This document shows, piece after piece, positions 1 through 11,045 of a DNA stretch of 41,473 nucleotides. The position numbers and the translations under genes are program-made. The stretch comes from Diplocarpon mali (Eukaryota; Ascomycota; Leotiomycetes; Helotiales; Drepanopezizaceae): the NCBI GenBank assembly GCA_024741835.1, contig JAENRP010000317.1:635-42107 (forward strand), read 5' to 3'. The first letter of the stretch is position 1; each line of letters opens with the position of its first letter. The notes under the pieces were generated by a model. That model saw only the letters and a program-made list of their open reading frames with translations. It did not search any database and was not told the DNA's origin.

Positions 1-245
1 CCCTCAAAGGCCAGGGCAAAGCTTTCACTGCCTACCCGGGGTACTTGCTGAGTTGCAGTACGTAAGGCGAATCGAATCGAATTACAACGTACTCCGACTC
101 GTAACGCCTCAAAAAGTAAACAAGAGAGCACTGCGTTTCCGGCGACGCCACATGAGGTGCTCCAAGAGCCCCCGACAGACAAGACTGAGCCCTCGGCGCT
201 CTCAACTAAGACTCTAACTGCCGCCCTTTCGTCCTTCGGAAGACT

Positions 246-300
246 GCAGGTGAGCAGGTAAGCAGGTAAGCAGGTAAGTAGAGGTAAATAGGTAAGCAGA
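246..300. repeat. Degenerate GCAGGTAA octamer repeat
   Basis: About six tandem copies of an 8-bp unit (GCAGGTAA with variants such as TAGGTAA) lie in a row. Each unit contains GGTAAG, which resembles a fungal 5' splice site, so automated gene finders could place false exon ends here. Confidence 0.75.
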
Positions 301-1493
301 CGCAAGCCACCGCGGACGAGTGTTTCTACCCAGGCATGTATTGTTCGCCCCTCGCTTGCCAGCGACTGACTAACTGTATGTATCAATGCAGCCGGCCGAC
401 CCTATCGACCACCACCTCATCCACAAGTCTCCTCGGCTACGAGTACTCGTACGTGTGACTACCTCCTCTCGTTCCAGGATAATTGTGGAAAGGAGAATCG
501 CCATCAGTGATCCCAATTTCTGCTGCTGCTTCTTCTTTTTTTTGCCCTTCCCACCCCCCCCTCCCCTGCCATGATTTTTTTTTCCCCCTTCCTTTCGCTG
601 CAACAGGGGCTTGACAACAAGGGTACGATGGCTGTAACTCGGGCCTCGACCTGGATATGGGCGCTCGCCCCGTGCTCGTCATATTTAGAAGAATATTTCA
701 TGACTGTACTACTGCACCTGGTTGATAAGTACCGTCCGCATAGTTGGGTGTCATGCCAGGCCCCCCCACCCCCCCCTTTCTCTGCAGGTCAGATTGACTT
801 TGCTGGCTGCATCACATAAAGTCCTGGCCCACCCTCTTGGGCCAGCATGCGGTCCGCCTCATCGTTGCGTCTTTGCGCCGCTGACACATTGGCTGGGAAA
901 AGAGGTGGAGATCGGGGGGTGTACTGCACTGGACAGTCCTCGTCGCACCCTACCCAGCGGAGCTCACGCCAGCTTGCATGGAGGATCACTGCGGCTGTCA
1001 GGCCCTGATCGTTGCAAGGAGTACATGGAGTCCTGCTGTCATAGGTTACTTGTATCTCGAGGATCCGCCCTTCGGCGATTGGAAGCGACCTCCTTGCCAA
1101 ACAGAACTCGGAACAATGACAAGAACTCCAAATGAACCGTCAACCCACTCTTGGGAAACTCAGACCGGACGAGAGGGTCACGACTGGCACGTGCGACACG
1201 CGACTGGGAGCAGAAAATGAGGATCCGATCATTTCGTGGAGAGGCCGGCCGTCTTGGCAATTGGGTAGGTGATTACTGTATTGACGTGCTACTCGGACTT
1301 CCCTCTCCCCGGTTGCGACATGAGGAGCGACGCGAAGCCGTCGAAGCCGTCGAAGCCGTTCCCCGACCACGTGGATGAGGGAATGATGGCTTGTCACGAG
1401 GCAAATGGCATGCTGGTGGTACGCCGCAAGTCGAGCAGATATTGCAGACAGCAGCAGGCTGCGGTAGGGAAAGTGGAAATTCCTGGGATCGAG

Positions 1494-1529
1494 TTCGAGT
1501 TCCAGTTTCAGTTCCAGTTCCAGTTCCAG
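1494..1529. repeat. TTCCAG hexamer microsatellite
   Basis: A run of TTCCAG, TTTCAG and TTCGAG hexamers. The period is a multiple of three, so it stays open in several frames without being evidence of coding. Confidence 0.75.
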
Positions 1530-1690
1530 ACCTTTTTTTCCCCCCTTTCAAAATGAGACTCTGGAGCCATCATCGGTATCGCCGCAGAAAGCCCGCGGCG
1601 TGGCCTTGTTGATGGCCGGAGCGCATCATCGCCAAGGTAGTCGCTTGTCACGCCCAGCAGTCCAGAAGCAATCATGCTGGAGTAGCAAGT

Positions 1691-1804
1691 CACGTGATCG
1701 CTAGCTTAGACTGCCCTCTGGCTCATAAAAGCCGTCCCCCAATTTGCACACACCATCAATCTCTTCTACTTGCTCGATTCTTTCGAGCACCAGGATAGCC
1801 GATC
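1691..1804 (+). promoter_or_regulatory. Promoter-like segment before a short ATG frame
   Basis: A CACGTG palindrome at 1691-1696, known as an E-box for fungal bHLH factors, is followed by a TATA-like CATAAAAG at about 1723-1730. A C/T-rich leader with CACACACC and ATCAATCTCTTCTACTTGC follows, then an ATG at 1805. This order is what a fungal core promoter looks like. The ATG opens a frame of only eight codons before TAA. The same frame then stays open for about 85 codons with a hydrophobic stretch. It may be the promoter of a decayed or unsolved gene; the function is inferred from layout only. Confidence 0.35.
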
Positions 1805-1807
1805 ATG

Positions 1808-4752
1808 ACTGCAGAATCCATGTCGAAGTAATCCGATCCACGACGCGCAAGCCTTCGGAGACGAATCTTTCCTGGAGCTCGCCATCTACCTGACTACAAG
1901 GTACCTTACCTGCCGACGGACCTGGGCAGAAGCAGCATCCTGTCGGCCCTGCTGCATCTCCCAACGTGGCCGTTGATCCTGTACCTCTACAGCAGTGGCC
2001 GAATACGCCAGCCCCGAGTAATTGTCCGCCAGCGTCTGGCCTGCTCGACCTACCAAATGTCTAGGATCAATCTACTCTGCTCGGATCATCATCTGCCTTG
2101 ACAGTCTGTCGCACCGGTGGAGTAGTCTAGCCCTCTGTGGCGGGCCCTTGCAAGAGCTGACCGGTGACAACTATGGCTGTCCTTGGGTTGCCACGCGCCG
2201 AAAGCTGACGAGATGTTGGTTCGGAGAGCATCGGTCTGGATATCGCGCTGTTTGTAAGGGAGAATCTAAGCACCTCCTGAAAGGTAGATTCCCTCTTCCG
2301 AAGTTTCTTGCGTCATCTTCTCTGATCTCCACATGCCCAATAACACAAGAAGTATCTGACTAATGATTATCATCCTTTGCTAAGCTGTCTCAGACGTCAT
2401 CTCTAGAATGCCTTCGAAATGCGTCATCCACAGTTGGCGCTTTTCGACCCGGATTTCCGTGCTGCTGGAGAGCCATTTTGTCCACACTATGTTTTGCTGA
2501 TCTCTGGTAGACCCGTAGTTGTCCGACTTGACGAACACACCCCCTGCTTTACATGCAGGTCTTCCCAACACTGGGGCCATCTCAATTCTCGATTTGCTAA
2601 GGCTAGATTTCGAAAGCATCTCCCTGGCTCTTGTGAAGGACTTGATCAGCAAGAAACCGAGGTGTTGGTGACCGGGCACTCTCTCTATGCTCGAACATGA
2701 GGATTTTCGATTTAATTTTCCCGCGAGCGCGGGAGCTGTGTCGCACAGAGGTTAACGTTAATGTGCCCAGCAGGCAAGGAGCTGCAGCCCTAACCGAACC
2801 TCTTGACACCAAACTATATTTCTTGTCAGTAAAGCGTCGCCAACGAAACATCTTCGCTATTGCCCGTAGAAGAGACTCCCCCTCTCATCGCACATTTCTG
2901 GGTCCTTTGGTGTTCCTGTGGATAATGTAGAGCTCCTCTCCATACCGTCTCCATTTATCTCCCAGTCCAAGTGCAATCTTCATCTCATCTACCTGGGTCA
3001 CTGTTCCTTTGAGTTGAAATACTGGCAAGTGTTTCGCCCGACGCCTCTTTTATTATCATGATGTATTTTAAGCAAGTCAAATACAAAATTAAAATTCGGA
3101 TTTAAATATATTACTTTTAAGACTTCGAGTCTTATCACCAGATCACAATCCATTCATCACCTTTCGAGACTTCATATCGAACCCCTATGCAAAGACGCCC
3201 ATCATACCTACGATCGGGGAGCCGACTTGCAAACCCGCTCCCAGATACCAAAAAGGGTACGGTCCGGGAATTGATCAGATCTTTTGCCTCGCACGAGCGC
3301 CCTCATGGATGAGAGCGGGTTTTGGCGGAGGCTGGTCCTCTGCACAGTCGACATCATGGCGTACAATGCCTATCGTACTGAATGTACACCGTAACTGGTA
3401 TTCGCTCTCTAACCATCCTCGAGCCACCCCGTCCATCTTCCAAGCCGGCAAAGCCAGACTCGTACCCTCTCATGGCTGCAGGCAGTGGGAGTCTGCGGAT
3501 TGAGCTGTCCCGGAGACGAGCGACTGTATGCACAAGAAAGACTCCCCAGCCACGTCATTCGTTCTCTCGCGGGGGGTTCAAGAGGGAAGCTCGCATCGCC
3601 CGAACGGCAGCACCAAGAACCTCGTGCTGGTTTCGGGGGTGGTGCTTGTGGTGGTGGTTCGGTAGATGAGCAGAGGGCATCGGAATGTTTGGCTGGTGGA
3701 TGGGTGCTGGGCGAGGAGGAAAGGATGGAGACTGGGGAGCTGGATGCTGGCCGCTCGATTGTGGACATGGCTGGTGTGGTGAGGGGGCGTTGGTCCATAT
3801 GTGTGTGTGCGTGTAGGTGGATGTGGGTTTAAGATTTGTCAGGTGATGTATCATTTTACAAATACGTCTGTGGGTGAGATCGTGTACTCACGAGACTGTG
3901 TGAAGAGATGATGTTTTGATTGAAAAAAGCATACAGTTTCAGAGCAATCTGCTCGCAATCTAATCAAAATATCATCTTTTCACAGAGCAATCTGCTCGCA
4001 ATCTGCTAGCGGGAGACGGTATCAAACGCCTCGATGTGTCCGATGTGAGAATGGCGACAGGTTAATCCATCTCGCCGGGCCAACACCGAAGCTCGAAATT
4101 CCCTGGGTGGTTTGGGCATCTTGCGGTGTTGATCTCAAGAGCCTGCTGGGTTGGCAATCGGAGACGGCGAGTTACCTGTCCCCCGCCTGGCACGACTTTG
4201 ACCTTTGCTCCCCCCGAGAATGCCTCCGAGAGGTTCTTCGGTGTAGAATTGAATTCCCCCGAGAGCGTGTGGATTCTTTGCACTATCGGGTCGTGGAAGA
4301 TGAAGTCTCCAGGAGTACCATGCCTCTGTCTGCCGAGCCGGCACGCATGCCGGCGGTCCACTCGCCCAAGCCGAGATGCCTGCCACAGAACACGATAAAT
4401 CCGCGCACCAAGATATGTGCGTGAGATCCCTGGTGCACCGCTTTCCCACGACTGCCCCGACGCGACCTCGGAATCCTGGGAGAAGCCAGCGAGCACAACT
4501 GGCCGCCCAACCCATCCCAACACGTCTGCGAGCAACTCACTCTACCCCCACGACACGCCGACCCATCATGCCGTGGGGCATGCTCGAGGTGCGTGCAGCT
4601 CCTCTCTCCTTGTCATCCGGTCGGCGTACCTGTCTGGTACATGACTCTGTGCCCCGCCGAGGATCCATCGCGAGATTCCGCCTTCGAGGCCGGCAGCAGC
4701 AGCATAGGAATATCGTCAGGCTCGAGCATGCGAGGACGCGGGAGAGGTCAGG
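1808..4752. other. Intergenic; no gene recognised
   Basis: No frame here could be assigned to a family or joined into a convincing spliced gene. An AT-rich patch lies at about 3050-3135 and includes a perfect 7-bp-stem hairpin (TAAGACT, three-base loop, AGTCTTA) at 3118-3134. A pair of identical 22-bp direct repeats sits at 3940-3961 and 3983-4004. The last 200 bases are presumably the promoter of the DUF202 gene. Confidence 0.5.
3940..4004. repeat. Pair of identical 22-bp direct repeats
   Basis: The 22-mer beginning CAGAGCAATCTGCTCG occurs at 3940-3961 and again at 3983-4004, separated by 21 bp of AT-rich sequence. Each copy contains an imperfect dyad (GAGCA, three bases, TGCTC). This could be a pair of protein-binding sites or a small tandem duplication. 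No gene is clearly attached to it. Confidence 0.8.
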
Positions 4753-5278
4753 ATGTCGTTGCTGAGTAACCTGCAGCCCCGCCAGGAAGATCGGCTTCGT
4801 TTGCGCCTGCACCGGGCCAGGAGCGTGGTGTTGACTGCGGAGGAGTACGCTTTTCCCTCCCCTCCTCTGTCTCTTCATTGCCAGCCTCAGGGCCAGGACC
4901 CCGCTCTCTCTGCAGGCAACGCATGCTGAACCGCTCTCGCACAGGCTGGTCGAGATCCGGGCCGCGCAGCGAACATTCGAGGGCGCGTACATCCGCACGG
5001 CGCTGGGGCAGTTCTCGTTCGCGCTCGTCGTGCTCAAGATCTTCACGGCTGAGTTCTATAGCATTGGCGCCTTGTTCGCCACCTACGGGCTGGGCGTCTT
5101 GATGCTGAGCTTGTACCGGAGGTACGAGGGGAACCGGCAGTTCTTCAGCGAGGTGGGCGAGAACGGCGCGGACAGCAAGAGGTTCCGCACGAGTGGGAAC
5201 GCGGTGGTGGTCTTGACGGTCTTGAGCGTGGGCGCTTATGCGAGCCTGATTGTGCTCACGGCTAGGTTGAAGGATTGA
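4753..5278 (+). CDS. DUF202-domain small membrane protein
   Basis: Two exons, 4753-4844 and 4945-5278, give a 141-residue protein. The intron has a GTACGC donor and a CACAG acceptor and splits a Glu codon. An in-frame TAG upstream of the ATG fixes the start. The N-terminus is basic and cytosolic-looking. The second exon opens with a conserved block (EIRAAQRTFEGAYIRTALGQ) and then has three hydrophobic segments at about residues 48-66, 70-88 and 115-136. This is the layout of the DUF202 family, which occurs alone or fused to SPX/VTC-type proteins in fungi. The exact role of the stand-alone fungal form is not established. Between helices two and three lies a basic FRTSGNAVVVLT motif. I see no operon-like partner; the neighbouring kilobases are empty. 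The family assignment is fairly sure, the function is unknown. Confidence 0.8.
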
Positions 5279-6469
5279 GCGGGCAAGCGGCTGTACGCGG
5301 TGATGAGGAACTGGATACACTGGTCGGCGTGCGTGTCAGATGCGACCAGCTGTCCTAGGATCTCAGGCGGTCGGGTTGGGGAGCGCGAAGTTCTCCACTG
5401 GAGCGACGGCCAAGATCAGGACGATCAAGGACGCGCTGGATCCTCGAGCAACCAGATGGGAGGGAAACAGCTTCAAGTCTCGACCGCGACTCACACTGTT
5501 AAAGGGAACGACACGCGCCGCTTGTCGATCAAGAGTGATGAAGCAGCAGCTTGTAGAGCTCCAGACTCTTGAGCATGTTCCTGGGACGTCACATTGCGGT
5601 GCTCTTCCACTGGGATGCGCCTGACATGTCTACCAGCAGAGCAGAGTCCAAGGTGAATCTGAAGGTGCCGCGGGATCTCTGGGTAGAGTTTGGCGACGAG
5701 TACAGTGAAAATGATTTGCTTGGAGGGGATACAGGCGAACAGACTACATAGCAGTCAAAACCCATCATGGCCAGAGCATAGGCCGAACAGTTCGTTTGTC
5801 TGCCACGGAATAGAACCGTACACTTTCCAGTCGTCACGTACTGCCACGTACTAAAGGAGTCGAAAACGGTTCACCTGTTCAGGGCATGCGCCGCTGATAA
5901 TCCGCAAATCGGTACAGCAGCAGTTATCCTACCCTACCCCGACATGCTCGAGAGCCTCGAGCGGTTGAAAAGGGGGATGATTTGTTTTGCATAGGGAGGC
6001 AAGAAAGTGTCTTTTTGTTGAGGCCTGCTCCTGTCACGTTCACTGCAAACTTGTCTCTCGGTCTCTGTATGCATCCCCCCTCCCCTTTTGAAATGCTACG
6101 AGACACTGCTTGTATTTTATTTGCAGGCGATGCTCTTCGGTTTCTACGGATCTAGGTTATTTCCAAGGCCTCTGTAGTAGAAAGGGCCCTGGGCGTGCTA
6201 TGGAAATCAAGGAAATCAAAGACATCTTTATGCTTTCGCTATCATCGTTGACTGGCGTGGTGTATGTAGGAAATTCCCGTGCAGAGAGAGCTTCCGTCGT
6301 GCGGGTTTTTCCAGGAGCGGCCGCACCTGTTCTTCGCGGCACCTGGCGAGAGATTCCTCGCTACCGCTGTACGTGGTATATGCCCAAAAGATCCAAGACT
6401 TCGCGTCTATGCGGAGTGCTAGAAGATTCGGTCTCTATGGGGCTATGCTAAGGGGTACTACTAATGATT
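5279..6469. other. Intergenic; no gene recognised
   Basis: This is the 3' side of the DUF202 gene up to the AT-rich transposon island. Several open frames of 60-113 codons overlap on both strands, but none shows a family motif or plausible splice structure. GC content drops sharply towards the right end, where the RIP-affected island begins. Confidence 0.45.
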
Positions 6470-7605
6470 TTAATATGCGAATATGCCGCTTCTACTACTT
6501 GAAACTATACGAAGTTATCATAGAATCAGCACTTTAGGTGCTTTCCTAAAACTCGGCGCAAACCAACGATATGGGATAATCGATTGAAAGTCTATGCCCT
6601 TTCCTTCGACGCTGGTTAAACTTAGGATGGAATTGCCTGAAAATTAGATCTTACGCTGAGTTAAGTGTAATACGCTCTTGCTTATCAATTGACCCCTTAA
6701 TAGAACGATATTACAGTTGTGAAGCTTTACTTAATACTCCTTAATGTAAAGACCTTATTGAATAGCTTACTTCTTCGAGAAATAAATTATGTGTATAACA
6801 GGCAAAGATTCCTTCAGTACGTGGGCTCGACTATGGTATATACGCTATTCGGATAGCATTTAGGAAAGAAAGCTTTATTCGTCGAATCGTATATCGAAAA
6901 CTAGTCCTTACGTATACGAATCAGCTTCAAAGACTATGATACGCCATCGAATACAAATATTGGATTAAAGAGTAGTAGTTTTCGATTGCTGAAGGTGATA
7001 AATATAGGTTTAACCCGGAAAGCAAACAAAGGATTTGATTACTCGAAAGATAGGGGAAATTTACTTTATAAGGATAATATAGTAGATTAAAATCAATGGA
7101 AAATCAGATAGATTTTTTGAGGGTAAAGTTAGGAAAATACAGCTAGTATAAGGGGTTCCTTTAGAAGAAGGATTAGGAGATAATTAATAAAGGTTCTTGA
7201 GGATTGTTATTCTCATGATTTAAGAGGGTTTATTGGGGCATCCTAAGCTTCACTTTCAATAGGATAACGCAAAAGGGCACGCTTTGAGATTTATGCAATT
7301 ACTATGAAAAGTAACTAGAGTTAACCCTATCTCCTAGCCTGCGAATAGTCTTGATTCGAATCCTACTCAGACAATATAAGATAGAGTAAAGGTTTATATC
7401 GAGAAAAACTACCCTAAAGTCAATAGATTATAAATCGATTAAACTGAAAGGATTAGAGAGCTGATTTAGGAAATGATAAATAGATGTAAAGTAGTAATCG
7501 GGGCTGAAGGAGGCAATATAAAATACCAGAGTAAACAATAAAAGCAGCATTGCCGAGTAAATGATGTTTATTCCCTATACGAAGTACATACGAGCGCAGA
7601 TCACC
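6470..7605 (+). mobile_element. Degenerate Tc1/mariner DDE transposon, RIP-like
   Basis: This is an AT-rich island inside GC-balanced DNA. In the + frame at about 7227-7560 the C-terminal half of a Tc1/mariner transposase is readable through many stops. A QDNAKGHA-type motif carries the second catalytic Asp, then PANSLDSNP matches the family SPDLNP block, and EGGNIKY lies near the C-terminus. Stops stand where Gln or Trp belong (CAG to TAG before DNA, TGG to TAG before PAN). That is the C-to-T and G-to-A pattern at CpA expected of RIP. Earlier frames from about 6545 fit the helix-turn-helix half less clearly. I found no terminal inverted repeats, so the ends are approximate. The position expected for the third acidic residue reads Gln. 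The copy cannot encode a functional enzyme. Confidence 0.8.
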
Positions 7606-9054
7606 ATTTATGATTCGCGGGCCTCCAAATAAGATTTATCGGGGGGAGAGTCCGCCCCGCGTCTGTTTTGTTTTACGGCCGGGCCCGTGAAGTGGTCCTT
7701 ATGCTCGCTTAGCCTCGAAACGCGGCTACGTTAAACAACCTTAATCAATCGACAACTACTCGAGACGCTCTCCCGGAGACTTGTGCAGCTGGTAAAGCTC
7801 ATCACATCCACTCTGGCCACCATTTGTTGCTGGCCCTATCCCTGCGAGCTGCAGAGAGCATGGACGGCCAATGCTGGCACGGCAATACGCGCTTCTAAAG
7901 GAGCACGAATGGCCGGCGTTCCTCTCCTGGCATGACTGCTGACTCCATTCCACTGCCTGTCAACCTACATCTCACATGCGGCGCGAGCTATCTGGGGCGC
8001 GAGACTGCTTATATAATGGCTATACCGCTGGCGCTGGGAAGGATAGTAGACCCAGCTCGTCTTTCCGAATTCCATCGAGAGATTAGCGGCTGCTTCAGAG
8101 TCCAGCTAGGTGGCTTGATAGGACGACTTCAACTATTTGCAATTCCCTGGAGCTATTGAGATCCCGTGGGAATCCGCTTGTCAGCTATCCTTGTGCTCTG
8201 CTTTGCTCCTGGCGATTGAAATCTTGGGTCTGGCCGCTAAGCCTTGCTTTGTCTGATAGATGCTAGTATCTCACCTCATGTAAGCCAAGGCTGTCTTGCA
8301 CCCACGATGCATCCAATACAGATGCCATCCTGCGGCGCCCTTCTCTTGGAAGGATACATCTTCTAATGGAACATGCAGCGCTCCACCCCAACATTGCCAG
8401 GACGCTGACGGCTCGTTCCTTTTGCAGTCCCATATCTGATTCCTTGGCCTTCATTCAAAGCTAATATCGACGACATTATCCACCGTAACCGTCTCTTCTT
8501 CGTGATGTGATTCTTCTCCTGCTTCTGCTTTGCTCTTCGCTTCACGCTTGATCTCTTCTCACGCTATAGGTACTCGAGTGTGGGTGCCAATTGATGAACC
8601 TCTCTCCTGTGGCTGCAGCCACTGCGCTTTTCATGGTTGGCGGTGGTTGCGAAAGATATTATACCGTGTCGACTCCATGAGATATCCACGCTCTCCTTCT
8701 CTGCTTCATTCTTGGTGCATCGCCTCTCTCGTTTCTTCAGTCCTACAAGCGAGTGAATATCAAAGAGCAAGCGCTTTTCCACGTGGACGATCCACCCGCC
8801 TCCACCGTGCCTGCCCTGCGTGTCCTCCGTAAAGCCTCCTTCAAGATCGCGTCACTCGACTTGACTTGGTGACTCGGTGAACCTCGTCAAGATAGAAGCC
8901 GTACACTCCGGACTCTGGAGTGGTCGACCAGCCTCCATCTGACGTCTACTGTACTGCAGATAATACACCCAGAACAGGATTTGGCTATCGAGCTGTCTGT
9001 TGACAGTCCACCTGTTCTTTGACTGGACTCTGCCTTTTCGCCTTCTGTCTGATC
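7606..9054. other. Intergenic / upstream region of the MOCOS-like gene
   Basis: GC content returns to normal after 7605. Frames of 60-100 codons on both strands match nothing I recognise. The last few hundred bases are pyrimidine-rich leader-like sequence (for example around 9013-9050) and probably contain the promoter and 5' UTR of the gene starting at 9055. Confidence 0.45.
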
Positions 9055-11045
9055 ATGGCCTACAATGAAGCGGTCGAAGGCTTTCGGGACACGGAATACC
9101 CTATGCTGAAAGGTTGGCACTTACACTCCCCCTACCAAGTCGATGGCACGAACACTGACGCGCGACAGGAAAAGTATATCTCGACCACGGTGGGACCACA
9201 ATCTACGCGCGATCCCTGATCGAAGAATTCTCGCAGAAGATGCTCACTAACCTGTACGGCAATCCACACTCCAAATCTGACCCGGCCATGCTGTCGGGTA
9301 CCCTGGTGGACTCGATTCGACTACGAGCTCTGGCGTTCTTCAACGCAGACCCTGAGCATTTCGACCTGGTCTTCACTGCTAATACAACGGCGGCTCTGAA
9401 GCTCGTCGCAGACAGTTTTCAGGACCTTGCAGCCAGCAATCCACGAGCACCCTCGTTCTGGTACGGATACCATCGAGATGCACATACGAGCGTCGTCGGG
9501 ATTCGCGAGATGACAAATGGAAACCACTACTGCTTCACCGATGACGAGGAGGTGGAGGACTTCTTGCACGGCCAGATTGGGGTCACGGGCAAGCTACACA
9601 ACAAGGAAGGGCTGCCAGGACTGTTCGCATACCCTGCCCAATCCAACATGACTGGTCGCCGATTGCCCCTGGGATGGGCAAAGAGACTTCGCAGATCTAT
9701 CTTCCCAACCCACCAGAACACGTACTCCCTCCTTGACGCGGCTGCGTTTGCAACAACCAGCCAAATCGACCTCAGCGATCCCGAATCGGCGCCTGATTTC
9801 GTCACAGTGTCATTTTACAAGATCTTCGGCTTTCCCGACCTTGGCGCTCTCATCATCCGCAAGGCGTCCGGTCATATAATGAGTTGGAGGAAGTACTTTG
9901 GTGGCGGTACCGTCAACGCGTTGACCGTCCTTCACACGGCATCAGTAATCCGAAGAGCTGACCACCTACACGACGGCTTGGAGGATGGCACCCTTCCGTT
10001 CCACAGCATCATCGCCTTGGGATGCGCGATCGATGTGCACCGCAAACTTTATGGTAGCATGGAGACCATTTCCCAACACACCTCTTTCTTGGGCTATCGC
10101 CTCTTACACGCCATGGAGAATCTCACACATTACAACGGCGCCCCTCTTTGCCTGATATACAACGACCCGGGACGATCGACGCACGGAGACCCCATCACGC
10201 AAGGCTCTACTATTGCTTTCAGTCTGCTTCATGCTGACGGAACATACATTGGGCACGCAGAGGTTGAGGAGAAGGCCAATAGGCGAAACATCTACCTCCG
10301 ATCAGGCGGATTATGCAATTCTGGCGGTATTTCCACCTACTTGGAGATGGAGCCATGGCAGTTCAAGCGTGCATGGTCTGCGGGACACCGTTGCGGCGAT
10401 CATCATGTTGAGGTGGTCAATGGGAAGCCCACAGGTGTGGTGAGAGCAAGCCTAGGTGCAATGACCGTAATCGCGGATGTGGATGCCCTGATTCTATGCT
10501 TGGAGGAAGAGTTTCTGGAAGGTATGTGCCTAATTTCGGAAGCAGAAAAACTTGAACTGTTGGACAACAACAGCTGTGGAGTGGACTTCGCCGGAGACAG
10601 CGGTTTCATATCTGGGACCGAAGCAATGCCTCACGTTTTCTCGCTGGGACAGATCAACGCGCGCAGGATGATCAGCACTCCGAATCTGAGGTCGCGAATG
10701 GTAGCAAGGGATCCACGCGTGAACCCTCAACGATCTTTCTATGATCACAGACCTACAACCGCAACAAGCATTGCCAGCCAGGCAAGCCAAGCCTCCCCAG
10801 CGTCCCGTCCGCCACTGCCATACTATCAAGAATTACGGCCAGGTATCTTGTACAATCAGATACGCTTGGATTCATTCGGAACCCCGACGCCGGCGGATAG
10901 GTCTCAGTCTTCCTCGACTCTTGACAGAGACTTCCAGCCGTTGATGCCCGGCCTCGGACAAAACCAGAACGAGGCCATGAAGAAGGAGAGCAAATTGAAG
11001 TTCTGGAGACAACGCAAAGCATTATCCCCAGCCATTAATCAATAA
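9055..11045 (+). CDS. Molybdenum-cofactor-sulfurase-like aminotransferase class V protein
   Basis: Exons 9055-9112 and 9169-11045 encode 644 residues; the 56-nt intron splits a Gly codon, restoring the family block GKVYLDHGGTT. The protein follows the PLP-dependent (aminotransferase class V) half of MOCOS. It has LYGNPHS near residue 47, a helix with FTANTTAALKLVADSF, the cofactor-binding Lys at about 237 in SFYKIFGFP, and a conserved Cys at about 402 (RSGGLCNSGG), where MOCOS carries its persulfide-forming Cys. Full-length sulfurases (over 800 residues) add a C-terminal MOSC domain. Here it is replaced by a Ser/Pro-rich low-complexity tail from about residue 490. A Cys desulfurase activity is likely from the motifs, but sulfuration of the molybdenum cofactor itself is uncertain without MOSC. 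The gene is convergent with the V-ATPase f gene. Confidence 0.85.

Larger units (their letters stand above)
1..1690. other. Gene-poor stretch with short tandem repeats
   Basis: I recognise no gene here. Open frames on both strands are short, overlap one another and match no family I know. The visible structure is simple sequence: degenerate 8-bp GCAGGTAA repeats at about 246-300, three copies of GAAGCCGTC at 1334-1360, and a TTCCAG/TTCGAG hexamer run at about 1494-1529. Homopolymer C and T runs occur around 530-600 and 760-780. Confidence 0.5.

Noticed and set aside
3555..3854. His/Pro/Thr-rich minus-strand frame
   Set aside because: Low-complexity translation of a GGTGG/GTGTGT-rich tract; no start context or homology.
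4062..4540. 157-codon minus-strand frame upstream of the DUF202 gene
   Set aside because: It begins without ATG (TTG or GTG), overlaps several competing frames in GC-rich DNA, and matches no family.
7340..7370. tRNA T-loop-like GATTCGAATCC
   Set aside because: It is part of the transposase SLDSNP coding block; no acceptor stem or anticodon arm could be drawn around it.
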